From Candidatus Zymogenus saltonus (lineage in GTDB: Bacteria > Desulfobacterota > Zymogenia > Zymogenales > Zymogenaceae), in assembly GCA_016929395.1 (NCBI GenBank), contig JAFGIX010000027.1, positions 1 through 64,000 on the forward strand: a stretch of 64,000 nt of DNA, in the 5' to 3' direction. A model generated the notes under the pieces. That model was given only the letters and a program-made list of their open reading frames with translations, searched no databases and was not told the origin of the DNA. Shown here piece after piece: positions 45,257 to 53,992 of this stretch; position 1 is the first letter of the stretch, and each line of letters opens with the position of its first letter. The position numbers and the translations under genes are program-made.

Positions 45257-46675
45257 ATGACTTCGACAAGGACGAGATTCGCTCCCGCCCCCACCGGCTA
45301 CCTCCACATAGGCGGGGCGAGGACCGCGCTGTTCAACTGGCTCTACGCCAGACACACAAACGGGAAGTTTATCTTGAGGATCGAGGACACCGACCGGGAG
45401 CGCTCCAAGGACGAGTACAGAGACGCGATACTGAGGAGCATGGAGTGGCTCGGCCTCGACTGGGACGAGGGGCCCTTTTACCAGAGCGAGCGGGACGACC
45501 GCTACCGTGAGGGGATCGAGAAACTCCTCGAGACGGGAAACGCCTACCGCTGCTACTGCACCGTCGAGGAGCTGGAGCGAAAGCGGGAGGAGGCCCTGAA
45601 GCGCGGGGAGAAGCCTAAGTACGACGGGACGTGCCGGGACAAGGAGTTCCCGGAGCGGAACGAGCCGCACGTTATCAGATTCAAGACTCCGCTGACCGAC
45701 GTTACCGAGTTCAACGACCTGATTAAGGGGAAGATAAGCTTTGACAACGGCGAGCTGGACGACCTGATCATCCGAAGGACGAACGGCACGCCCACATACA
45801 ACCTCACCGTGGTTATCGACGATGCGGACATGGGGATGACCCACGTCATAAGGGGAGACGACCACGTAAACAACACCCCGAGGCAGATCGTCATGTTCGA
45901 GGCGCTGGGACTCACGATTCCGAAGTACGCCCACGTCCCGATGATCTTTGGCTCTGACCAGAAGAAGCTCTCCAAGAGGCACGGGGCGCTCTCGGTGACC
46001 GAGTACAGGGACGCCGGGTACCTCGCCGAAGCGGTCGTCAACTACCTCGTAAGGCTCGGCTGGAGCCACGGCGACCAGGAGATATTTTCGAGAGATGAGC
46101 TTATCGAGAAGTTCGATATCGCAAACGTCGGGAAATCTGCGGGGATATTTAATTTCGAGAAGATGGAGTGGCTGAACTCCCACTACATAAAAACCGCCGA
46201 CCCCAAAAAGCTCGCGGGGGAGCTGACCCCCTTCATAGAAAAGACCGGCTACAAGATCGATGATATTACATGGCTGGCGTCCGCCGTAGAGACCCTCCAG
46301 GAGCGGGCTAAGACGCTCGTTGAGATGGCGGCCATGAGCGAGTTCTACCTCAATGACAACATCGAGTACGAAGAGACGGCGGCCAAAAAGTTCTTAACCG
46401 TGGAAGTAGTTGAGCCGTTCAGGCTCTTGACGGGGAGGCTCGACTCCCTGGTGGATTGGAACACAGACAACATCGAGGGCGTCTTCACGAAGCTCTTAGA
46501 GGAAACCGGGCTGAAGCTAGGGAAGGTCGCCCAGCCGGTCAGGGTCGCGCTCACCGGAGGCACGGTCAGCCCCGGCATCTACGAGATAATTTACGTCATC
46601 GGAAAAGAGCGCGTCGTAAAGCGGATTAATAGGGCGGTCGACTATATCGAGGGACAGTATGGCGAGGGGAGGTAG
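45257..46675 (+). CDS. gltX: Glutamyl-tRNA synthetase
   Basis: The 472-aa class I synthetase begins RTRFAPAPTGYLHIGGARTALFNW, containing the HIGH-type motif, and has GSDQKKLSKRHGALSV with the KMSKS-type loop. It attaches glutamate to tRNA-Glu and, in bacteria lacking GlnRS, also to tRNA-Gln. A TTGACA at 45190-45195 upstream may be the -35 of its promoter, but the -10 is poor. The gene is divergent from the packaging operon, whose first gene starts 174 bp away. Length and motifs are normal. Confidence 0.95.
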   Translation: MTSTRTRFAPAPTGYLHIGGARTALFNWLYARHTNGKFILRIEDTDRERSKDEYRDAILRSMEWLGLDWDEGPFYQSERDDRYREGIEKLLETGNAYRCYCTVEELERKREEALKRGEKPKYDGTCRDKEFPERNEPHVIRFKTPLTDVTEFNDLIKGKISFDNGELDDLIIRRTNGTPTYNLTVVIDDADMGMTHVIRGDDHVNNTPRQIVMFEALGLTIPKYAHVPMIFGSDQKKLSKRHGALSVTEYRDAGYLAEAVVNYLVRLGWSHGDQEIFSRDELIEKFDIANVGKSAGIFNFEKMEWLNSHYIKTADPKKLAGELTPFIEKTGYKIDDITWLASAVETLQERAKTLVEMAAMSEFYLNDNIEYEETAAKKFLTVEVVEPFRLLTGRLDSLVDWNTDNIEGVFTKLLEETGLKLGKVAQPVRVALTGGTVSPGIYEIIYVIGKERVVKRINRAVDYIEGQYGEGR

Positions 46676-46804
46676 GGGATCGTGATTGAGGAGGCATATC
46701 ATCAATTTATGGGCCGGTAAAGTGAAAGACGATCTATTAAAACCATTTGATGACATTAGAAAACATGGACGATATAACTGTCTTTCCCCTCTGATCTAAA
46801 TCCC

Positions 46805-46834
46805 TTGCCGAAACAGAGTCTTTAATGTTATAAT
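46805..46834 (+). promoter_or_regulatory. Predicted promoter of the DNA methyltransferase
   Basis: TTGCCG (46805-46810), an 18-bp spacer and a perfect TATAAT (46829-46834) lie about 44 bp before the methyltransferase ATG. Confidence 0.45.
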
Positions 46835-46877
46835 ACGCCAAAAATAATTCGCCCAAAAATAGTTGGATATATAACCA

Positions 46878-47675
46878 ATGAAGCCGACCCTGCCAAGAAA
46901 CACGATAATCTGCGGTGACTGCGAGGAAGTCCTTCGCTCCTTTCCCGACAACAGCGTCGATCTGATCGTCACCTCGCCCCCCTACGCCGACAGCAGGAGG
47001 AACACCTACGGGGGCGTTCATCCCGACAGATATGTGGAATGGTTTCTGCCCAAGTCGGAGGATTTCCTAAGGGTGCTGACCGAAACGGGGACCTTCATCT
47101 TGAATATCAAGGAGCGTGTCGCAAACGGCGAACGGCACACCTACGTGATCGAGCTCATCCTCAAGATGAGGAAGCAGGGATGGCTCTGGACGGAGGAATA
47201 CATCTGGCACAAGAAGAACTGTTTCCCCGGCAAATGGCCCAACCGCTTCAGGGACGCCTGGGAGAGACTTCTCCAGTTCAACAAAAATAAGCAGTTCAAG
47301 ATGTTTCAGGAAGAGGTCATGGTCCCCATGGGGGATTGGGCGAAGACGAGACTGAACAATCTTAGCGAGACGGACAAAACAAGGGATGAATCAAAGGTGG
47401 AAAGCGGCTTCGGGAAGAACATCTCCAATTGGGTCGGGAGGGAGATGGCCTATCCCACAAACGTCCTCCACCTCGCCACCGAGTGCGCCAACAGAAGCCA
47501 CAGCGCAACCTTCCCTTACGCCCTTCCCGAATGGTTTATCAAGCTGTTCACTGAAGTGGGCGACGTCGTATTGGACCCGTTTCTGGGCTCCGGCTCCACG
47601 GCGGTCGCCGCAAAGAGGCTGGGGAGATCATACATAGGGATCGATATCGACGAGGAGTACTGCAGGCTGGCTTAG
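46878..47675 (+). CDS. Type II DNA methyltransferase (N4-cytosine/N6-adenine, beta class)
   Basis: The 265-aa enzyme has the catalytic motif IV TSPPYADS near residue 34. The AdoMet-binding motif I, LDPFLGSGSTAVAAKRLGR, is near the C-terminus; this order (IV before I) marks the beta class. It methylates an exocyclic amino group of a base in a short site. A restriction-endonuclease gene follows 41 bp downstream but is frameshifted, so the enzyme may act now as an orphan methylase. The target sequence cannot be deduced. Confidence 0.88.
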   Translation: MKPTLPRNTIICGDCEEVLRSFPDNSVDLIVTSPPYADSRRNTYGGVHPDRYVEWFLPKSEDFLRVLTETGTFILNIKERVANGERHTYVIELILKMRKQGWLWTEEYIWHKKNCFPGKWPNRFRDAWERLLQFNKNKQFKMFQEEVMVPMGDWAKTRLNNLSETDKTRDESKVESGFGKNISNWVGREMAYPTNVLHLATECANRSHSATFPYALPEWFIKLFTEVGDVVLDPFLGSGSTAVAAKRLGRSYIGIDIDEEYCRLA

Positions 47676-47716
47676 GAGGAGCTGGGCAAAAATGAATTGA
47701 AGCAGAGCAGACTGCT

Positions 47717-48456
47717 ATGAAAAAATTTTCTCTGGAAAAGGTTAATGAATTTGTTAACGATAATATTGTTATATTCCACAACAACAAAATCAAATCGCTA
47801 CAATCTTTAAACTTAAAAAGCATATTGAGGAAGAAAAATCCCTACCTGTTTAAAGCGAAGAATATCGGAATCGCTTCCGAACTTATAAAAAGCACTCTTG
47901 ATGCCTTTCTATCCTCCTCCGAAGAAAAGCTTTTCGGTGACTTCCTTGAGGAACTTGCTATTTTCATTGCAGGTGAAACCTGCGATGGTCAGAAGTCAGC
48001 CGCCACCGGTGTGGACTTGGAGTTTTTCAATAATGATATTCATCATCTCGTCTCCATAAAGTCTGGGTCCAATTGGGGAAACAGCTCACAACATCGGAAA
48101 CAGGATGAAGATTTTAGAAAAGCTTTACAAGTTCTGAAGCAATCAAAACAAAAATAAATACTCAAGCCGTTCTCGGTATATGCTACGGACGAGTAAAAAC
48201 AAGTTTCGTAAGGAGTTATATGAAGGTTGTCGGCCAGAATTTCTGGTATTTAATAAGCGAAAACCAGAACCTATATACGGATATTGTAGAGCCACTGGGT
48301 TACAGGGCAAAGCAATATAACGATGACTTTGTTAAGCAAAAGGATAGGGTTTTAAATATATTCACTGAGGAGTTTATCAAGGATTTTTGTGATAACGGCG
48401 AGATCAACTGGAAAAAACTCGTCGAGTTCAACAGCGGAAATCTCGACCTGACGTGA
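47717..48456 (+). pseudogene. Type II restriction endonuclease (PmeII-like), single-base frameshift
   Basis: Two reading frames, 47717-48157 and one continuing from 48155 to 48456, together encode one protein of about 246 aa. The first carries a nuclease core GVDLEF, HHLVSIKSGSNWGNSSQ, which resembles the family I remember as PmeII-type enzymes. It stops right after an A5 run at 48150-48154. With one more A the frame reads on through INTQAVLGICYGR and joins the second part, which ends near NSGNLDLT. The gene is A+T-rich and sits just after its methyltransferase. It is either inactivated, subject to slippage, or affected by an assembly error. Confidence 0.8.
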
Positions 48457-48485
48457 TTTTATAATTCTTCTCCCCCCCCTCCTCC

Positions 48486-49724
48486 TCACAGCACATAAAA
48501 AACCACCAGATACGTAGCCAAAGCAAAGCCCAAGACAACGGCCACGGGCTTTACTATCTCCCTGTAGACCGCCCCCAGGTCCGCCTTGAAGTACTCCGCC
48601 GTAAGGACGAGGCACATGTGCACGGGAGACAACATCACACCGGCGTAACCCCCGGCGTAGGCCAGCATAAAGGCGACCATCCCATAATCCCCCGTCGTGA
48701 AAAAGGGAAGGAGGATCGGAAAGGTGATCCCCACATACGCCATCGTGAGGCCGGTGGAGACCCCGATGATGAAGGGGAGGATGATAAGGACGAGGTATAC
48801 CGGGATGCCGAATGTGTTTAGGTCTGATGAGATGTCCTGAACCGCGCCTGTGGCCTCCAATATCCCCTTGAAGATCAAAATCCCGATCACGATCAGGACG
48901 AACTTAATAGAGAAGTTCGCCTTGACTATCTCCCATATATCCTTCGGCCCGATACGGTAGAGGATGGCCGAGAAGGTAAAGACCACCGCGAGGCTTATGT
49001 TTAGGACCAAGAGGGAGCCGAGGACCGATTCGGTCTTGATGGAGAGAACGGCCGCGATGACGACAATCAGCGGAAGAGCGCTTATGATGAAGTCGGATAT
49101 TAGCTTTCCGCTTATCCCCCCGTCCCATCCCTTATCGTGTTTGATCCCCCTCATGCCGAAGAAGAGGCCGGAGGCCAGTGCCACGATAGTCAGGGGGAAG
49201 TTCGCCTTCGCCACGTCCCGAAGGCCGATATCGAGGATCGCCGCCGAGAATATCACGCCCGGGTAGGTAGGAAAGATATACTCCCAGAGATGCCTGAACC
49301 AGTAGTTGAGGAAGGTCTTCCTGGGGGCGGTGAGCTTCAGCTCCTCGGAGGCCTCCTCCACCATAGGCGCCGAGATAATGGCGCCTCCGATTATCGGGAG
49401 AAGTCCTATCATCGCCGGGACCAGGGTAACCACGCCCCTGGGGTCCCCCAGCATCGACCTTAGCGACGATACGAGGGTCTTTATCCTCCCCGCCTTTTTC
49501 ATCAGCTCCGACAGGAAGATGATCATCATAACGGCGGTAAGAAGCAGAAGCCCCATGACGTTTATCGAAGATTTGAACAGTGCCACGCCGAGATCTACCG
49601 GCGCCATCTGGTACATGAGCCCCAGGCAGACGGCCGCGATCATGAGAGACAGCCCGAGATCGAACTTCTTCTTGATCAACAGGATCAAGAGAAACGCCAC
49701 CAGTGAAAACCTTAAGACTCCCAT
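48486..49724 (-). CDS. DUF401-family membrane permease
   Basis: The 412-aa protein has about 11 membrane helices and the GntP/CitMHS-like (ion transporter) pattern of DUF401, with LIPAMIGLLPIIGGAIISAPMV-type and GVSTGLTMAYVGITFPIL segments containing the glycine-rich re-entrant loops. Such proteins are presumed transporters for small anions, substrate unknown. It is convergent with the restriction enzyme remnant, which ends 30 bp away. It stands upstream of no other gene on this strand. No regulator is adjacent. Confidence 0.75.
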   Translation of the reverse strand: MGVLRFSLVAFLLILLIKKKFDLGLSLMIAAVCLGLMYQMAPVDLGVALFKSSINVMGLLLLTAVMMIIFLSELMKKAGRIKTLVSSLRSMLGDPRGVVTLVPAMIGLLPIIGGAIISAPMVEEASEELKLTAPRKTFLNYWFRHLWEYIFPTYPGVIFSAAILDIGLRDVAKANFPLTIVALASGLFFGMRGIKHDKGWDGGISGKLISDFIISALPLIVVIAAVLSIKTESVLGSLLVLNISLAVVFTFSAILYRIGPKDIWEIVKANFSIKFVLIVIGILIFKGILEATGAVQDISSDLNTFGIPVYLVLIILPFIIGVSTGLTMAYVGITFPILLPFFTTGDYGMVAFMLAYAGGYAGVMLSPVHMCLVLTAEYFKADLGAVYREIVKPVAVVLGFALATYLVVFYVL

Positions 49725-49748
49725 TCAGTTAATACTCCATCATATATT

Positions 49749-49945
49749 GTCATTCCCAATATCATTGAGAATCCATTATATCGTCATTCCCAACGCCATT
49801 GGGAATCCATTATACTGTCATTCCCAACCTGATTGGGAATCCAGATTAATATTAATCCCTGCATACGCAGGGACAGGCTGGATTCCCGTTTGCGCGGGAA
49901 TGACAGTATACTATTTCACTGGATTCCCGTTTCCTAAGGGAATGA
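49749..49945. repeat. Array of six palindromic REP-like hairpins
   Basis: Units lie at 49749-49773, 49783-49807, 49817-49842, 49855-49873, 49877-49906 and 49919-49945. They have the form GTCATTCCC...GGGAATCCA or the reverse. One inner unit, ATCCCTGCATACGCAGGGA, has a different stem. Spacing is about 34 bp in the first three. The family is the same as in the hslV-hslU gap. No gene is present between the DUF401 and acyl-CoA synthetase genes. Confidence 0.85.
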
Positions 49946-49960
49946 TAAAATAATATCGCC

Positions 49961-51334
49961 TTACCTGTTCAAATCCCTCAGCGCAGAGACGACGGAGACG
50001 ATGTGGTTGAGCTCTTTGAAGACCGGCACCCCCGCCCCCTCGAAATTCCTCTTGAACTTTTCAAAGGAGGGGATAAATCCGAACATCCAGGTCAAGACGG
50101 GCTTTTTCGTCTCCATCATCGCCCTTTCGAAAATCCCCGTATCGATATTCTCCGTTATCGGGGAGGCGAAGGGGAGGAGTATCACGGCATCGATATTTTC
50201 ATCCGCCATAACTACGGGCACCACCATCTCCAACGCCTCGTTGATCCCCCTTATCTCCATGGTGGGCCAGATATCCACCGGATTTTTCGGGGGCATCCAC
50301 GGGGGGAATATCTCCTGGAGCCTTGCCGTAGTCTCACGGGTAAGCTCCGGCACGTCGATCCCCCTGTCGTTTAATAGGTCTGCCGTAACGATCCCGGCGC
50401 CGCCGCTGATGGTGATTATCCCGATCCTCTTCCCGCCGTTCCACGTCGGCAGTAGCGACAGCGCCCTTCCCACGTTCATCATATCTATAAAGCCGCACAC
50501 CCGGGCGACGCCTGCCTGGTTGAGCGCCCCTGCTATCAGCCCGTCGTCTCCCGCAAGGGAGCCGGTGTGGGAGAGGGCAGCGTTTACCGCCACGGGGCTT
50601 CTACCCCCCTTCAAAAGCACGATCGCCTTTTTACCCTTCAGCCTTTCCGCAACCTCTAAGAACTCCCTCCCCCGGTTTATAGATTCCAGATACATCAGGA
50701 TGATCCCGGTCGTGTCCTCCCCGGCCAGGTACTCCAGGATGTCCACCTCGTCGACGTCCATCTTATTGCCGATGGCGGCCGCCTTGTCTATGCCGAAGTA
50801 GTTGCTGTCCAGGACCTGTACCAAAAAGCCGGCCGCCAGCATCCCGGTCTGGGTTACGATGCTGACATTGCCTTTAACCAATTTCTCGCCGAGGTTCATA
50901 ACCGGCATGAAAGGGGCGAAGAAGAGATTGTCGGAGTTAACGGAGCCGGTGCAGTTGGGGCCCCATATCCGAATGCCGTTCTCTTTTGCGATCTTCATCA
51001 CCCGGTCTGCGAGCAGCTTTCCATCGTCTCCCGTCTCGGCGAAGCCCGCCGCCTGGATCTGCACCCGCTTTATGCCCAAAGAGGCGCTCTCCTCGACGAT
51101 CGCAGGAATGGTTACCGCCGGTGTGAAGATGATGACGAGTTCCACGATTTCCGGAAGCTCCGAGACGGAGGGGTAGACCTTGTGGCCGTCGATCTCGGTG
51201 TAGTTTGGATTTACCGGATATACCCTGTCGTTGTAGTAGGAGACAAGGTTGTTAAAAATATGGTAGCCCCCCTTCATCTTGTTTCCCGTGGCCCCCACCA
51301 CGGCAACGCTCTCGGGGGCGAAAAAACTTTTCAT
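49961..51334 (-). CDS. ADP-forming acyl-CoA/acetyl-CoA synthetase, alpha-type subunit
   Basis: The 457-aa protein has an N-terminal CoA-binding Rossmann domain (VAVVGATGNKMKGG) and a GIKRVQIQAAGFAETGDDGK segment. A second, succinyl-CoA-ligase-like domain carries NAALSHTGSLAGDDGL, in which the His is phosphorylated in this enzyme class. There is no ATP-grasp domain, so a separate beta subunit would be needed, and none is in the window. It would convert acyl-CoA and ADP to acid and ATP, as in fermenting or syntrophic anaerobes. It is the sole gene between two repeat-rich gaps. Confidence 0.83.
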   Translation of the reverse strand: MKSFFAPESVAVVGATGNKMKGGYHIFNNLVSYYNDRVYPVNPNYTEIDGHKVYPSVSELPEIVELVIIFTPAVTIPAIVEESASLGIKRVQIQAAGFAETGDDGKLLADRVMKIAKENGIRIWGPNCTGSVNSDNLFFAPFMPVMNLGEKLVKGNVSIVTQTGMLAAGFLVQVLDSNYFGIDKAAAIGNKMDVDEVDILEYLAGEDTTGIILMYLESINRGREFLEVAERLKGKKAIVLLKGGRSPVAVNAALSHTGSLAGDDGLIAGALNQAGVARVCGFIDMMNVGRALSLLPTWNGGKRIGIITISGGAGIVTADLLNDRGIDVPELTRETTARLQEIFPPWMPPKNPVDIWPTMEIRGINEALEMVVPVVMADENIDAVILLPFASPITENIDTGIFERAMMETKKPVLTWMFGFIPSFEKFKRNFEGAGVPVFKELNHIVSVVSALRDLNR

Positions 51335-51488
51335 ATCAAGTCTTGAACCTGTTCAACAATTACATCCACAATATCGGATCAACATAAAAGGTTATAGTAT
51401 ATCACACATCGAATCGAAATGAAAGATGGACGTGATAATTTTTTTGAGATTTTTCACTGTATAGAAAAGAGACGACAAAAATTTTTCG

Positions 51489-51517
51489 TTGATACCAAAT
51501 CGATTAAGTGGTATTTA
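51489..51517 (+). promoter_or_regulatory. Predicted promoter of the ICMT-like gene
   Basis: TTGATA (51489-51494), 17 bp and TATTTA (51512-51517) lie about 40 bp before the ATG at 51556. The ribosome site AGAGGTG is just upstream of that ATG. Confidence 0.4.
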
Positions 51518-51555
51518 TACACTATCTAACAAAACAAAAACAAGAGGTGTATCTT

Positions 51556-52116
51556 ATGGATTTAATACCGGAGCTTCGACTGGGACTTGTAAACGGCTGG
51601 TGGTTCTCCTCCGCGTACCTTTTGATCAACGGGGCGGTCATGGCGTTAATCCCCAGGGAGGCCGCCAGGCGCCTGACAACGCACCCGTCAAAGAATCTAT
51701 TTGAAAAGATTTTCTTGACAATCCAGATGATCCTCTTTTTCGGGACCATCGTATTTGCGATATTTGTGCCGGTGAAGCCGGGCACAGTCTGGTTCTGGTC
51801 GGGGCTATCGGTCTTCGTTATCGGGATGGCCGCCTATGTAGTCTCGATGTTTAATTTCGCCAAGGCGCCAATGGACAAGCCCGCCTTAAATGGGCTGTAC
51901 CGCATCTCCCGAAATCCGATCCACGTATTTTCCTTTGTAGCATGGATCGGGATCGGGATCGCCGCAGCCTCCTGGATTATCCTTTCCGCCACCGTAATAG
52001 TGCAGATAATGATGCACAAAACGACCCTGGAGGAGGAGAGATTCTGCCTCGAGGCGTACGGCGACTCATACCGCAAATACATGAAAGAGGTTCCCCGCTA
52101 TCTCCTCTTTTTCTGA
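51556..52116 (+). CDS. Isoprenylcysteine carboxyl methyltransferase/PEMT-like membrane protein
   Basis: The 186-aa protein has about five membrane helices. Its C-terminal signature is GLYRISRNPIHVFSFVAWIG, followed by LEEERFCLEAYGDSYRKYMKEVPRYLLFF. The R-NP and E-E-R-F residues form the AdoMet site of this membrane methyltransferase superfamily. Bacterial members methylate lipids or small molecules, not prenylated proteins. It lies 15 bp upstream of the AraC/ABC chimera. The acceptor is unknown. The start is set by AGAGGTG nine bases upstream. Confidence 0.82.
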   Translation: MDLIPELRLGLVNGWWFSSAYLLINGAVMALIPREAARRLTTHPSKNLFEKIFLTIQMILFFGTIVFAIFVPVKPGTVWFWSGLSVFVIGMAAYVVSMFNFAKAPMDKPALNGLYRISRNPIHVFSFVAWIGIGIAAASWIILSATVIVQIMMHKTTLEEERFCLEAYGDSYRKYMKEVPRYLLFF

Positions 52117-52131
52117 GGCCCGATTTAATCT

Positions 52132-53136
52132 ATGAAGGCTATGGGGATGGATAAAATCAAGGACAACGACAGGTCGAAATTCCTTCGAGACGAGTACATC
52201 TCTCGGATAAACCGCGTTGTCGACTACATCGAGCTTAATATCGACAAGGACCTCTCCCTCGAAAAGCTGGCCTCTGTCGCTAACTTCTCCCGCTTTCACT
52301 TCCACCGGATATTCAAGGCGATCATGGGCGAGACCCTGAACCGGCACATACAGAGGATCCGGGTCGAGAAGGCGGCCGTACAGCTCATCAATAATCCTAA
52401 GAAGACGATCACCGAGATCGCCTTCGACTGCGGCTTCTCCGGGTCGGCTCCGTTCGCCAGGGCCTTCAAGGATTTTTTCAAGATGAACGCCAGCCGGTGG
52501 CGCCGGACGGGGAACCTCTACGAGGGCAATATTGGTAAAATCGACAGCAATAAGGGTAAAGCGATAAGCAAGATTCGGCAAGACTTCGGCGTCTTCTCAT
52601 CGATCATCGCCTCCAAGATCGTCGCAAAGGAGATCGAGGAGAACACTATAGACATCCTCCTTTCGTGCCCGATAACGAGGGCGGGGTTAATCCTGATCAG
52701 GCTTATCGCCGCGGCGATTATACTGGCGCTGGCGACCCTCCTGACGTTCGCCTTCACGATAATCGGGCTCGTCATCCTCGGGATGCCGGTGAGGCTCGAC
52801 ATCCTCGCCGCCGCCTTCCTCTCCGGATTTCTCCTCTGCCTTGCCTTCGGCTCCGTCTCGCTCCTCGTCTCGGTTTTTATCCCCCAGCAGAACTACACCC
52901 TCTTCATCACGATCGGGATAATGTTTGCCATGTTTGCCTACGAGGAGCTTTTGATAAAGGTGATCTCGTTTCTGGAGTATCTCCCGTTCTTGAGCCTCTT
53001 CCACTTCTACAGGCCGGGCGAGATATTGATCCACGGCTCGATCTCGGCGGCAAATCCCCTTATCCTGTTGGGATACTTCGCCCTGTTCTCCCTAATTGCC
53101 GTGGCGCTCTTCAAGGGGAAGGACATTCCCGTGTAA
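52132..53136 (+). CDS. Chimera of AraC-type regulator and ABC-2 permease C-terminal half
   Basis: Residues about 20-130 are an AraC-family DNA-binding domain: SRINRVVDYIELNIDKDLSL, then FSRFHFHRIFKAIMGET and ITEIAFDCGFSGSAPFARAFKDFF. After KAISKIRQDF (residue about 152) the sequence changes abruptly. It becomes KEIEENTIDILLSCPITRAG followed by five membrane helices, the C-terminal half of an ABC-2 permease. AraC proteins of this kind usually end in a GyrI-like domain, and permeases of this kind begin with about 100 residues that are missing here. The junction near 52580-52592 is in frame with no stop. A deletion fusion, or an assembly join, is the simplest explanation. Confidence 0.75.
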   Translation: MKAMGMDKIKDNDRSKFLRDEYISRINRVVDYIELNIDKDLSLEKLASVANFSRFHFHRIFKAIMGETLNRHIQRIRVEKAAVQLINNPKKTITEIAFDCGFSGSAPFARAFKDFFKMNASRWRRTGNLYEGNIGKIDSNKGKAISKIRQDFGVFSSIIASKIVAKEIEENTIDILLSCPITRAGLILIRLIAAAIILALATLLTFAFTIIGLVILGMPVRLDILAAAFLSGFLLCLAFGSVSLLVSVFIPQQNYTLFITIGIMFAMFAYEELLIKVISFLEYLPFLSLFHFYRPGEILIHGSISAANPLILLGYFALFSLIAVALFKGKDIPV

Positions 53137-53397
53137 TTGAAGGCAGGTGTGATGAAACGGGCTGCTCTTTAATGCAAGAAAGGGTGACGGGTATCCAGTC
53201 TCTTTCAGGGCAGTTAATATCGGACGGGCGGGGCGGAGAATTTTGTTCATAGACGATAAGGGGGCAACCGCCCCCACCGACCTCCCCCCACCGATAAGAT
53301 AACGGTTTTAAAGGAATTCGAGGATTTGTGAGAAGTTGATTGCGTCCCGAATTTTAACCGAAACCCTTGAAGAACCAGAAAACATAGAGGGCGCGAG

Positions 53398-53931
53398 CTA
53401 CACCTCCATCTCCATGAACGTGACCGTAAACGGCAGATGGTCAAACCTCTTTCTCCCCTTCACCCGAAAGCCCCACCCCTCGTACCAATGCTGAAGCTCG
53501 GCCTGCTCCGATATAATTCCGATCTCGACCCGATGCGCCCCGAGCGCCACCGCCTCATCGACGGCGCGGCCGAGCAGGAGACCCCCGGCGCCCCTTTTCC
53601 TGAATTCAGGAAGGACGGAAAGCCTCTCGGCGTAGAAGACGCCCGGCGATTTCCCCGATTCCTCGAGGGCGACGGTACCTATCGCGTTATCCCCATCCTC
53701 CAAGATAAAAAAGGCGGTCCCCTTTTCCATCGCCCCCCTTATCTTCTCCTCGGTCATGTACGCCGGGTGCGTCGGGGTGTTTTCTTTGGTCAGACCGAAC
53801 CTGTCCGCCACGTCTATAAACGACCTTCGGATGATCGACGTAATGAGGGAAACGTCATCTGTCGTCGCCCCCCGGATTTCGCAATTTTCAAGCCCCATAC
53901 TACATCCCATTTCACCTATTTCATATTTCAA
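53398..53931 (-). CDS. GNAT-family N-acetyltransferase
   Basis: The protein (up to 177 aa) has the GNAT core: NCEIRGATTDDVSLITSIIRRSF, FFILEDGDNAIGTVALEE, and the acetyl-CoA loop VLPEFRKRGAGGLLLGRAVDEA with its R/Q-x-x-G-x-G/A pattern. AELQHWYEGWGFRVKGR follows. The acceptor amine is unknown. The start is uncertain: ATGs at 53931, 53910 and 53898 are in frame, and the last (MGLENCEIRG) is closest to the fold. The region between it and the chimera (53137-53397) has a GGGGGC hairpin at 53260-53275 and no gene. Confidence 0.82.
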   Translation of the reverse strand: MKYEIGEMGCSMGLENCEIRGATTDDVSLITSIIRRSFIDVADRFGLTKENTPTHPAYMTEEKIRGAMEKGTAFFILEDGDNAIGTVALEESGKSPGVFYAERLSVLPEFRKRGAGGLLLGRAVDEAVALGAHRVEIGIISEQAELQHWYEGWGFRVKGRKRFDHLPFTVTFMEMEV

Positions 53932-53992
53932 TATTAATCTTCGTCTTCCGGTTTATTGCCCGCCAACTTAGCGATTCCCGAAATTATTCATG

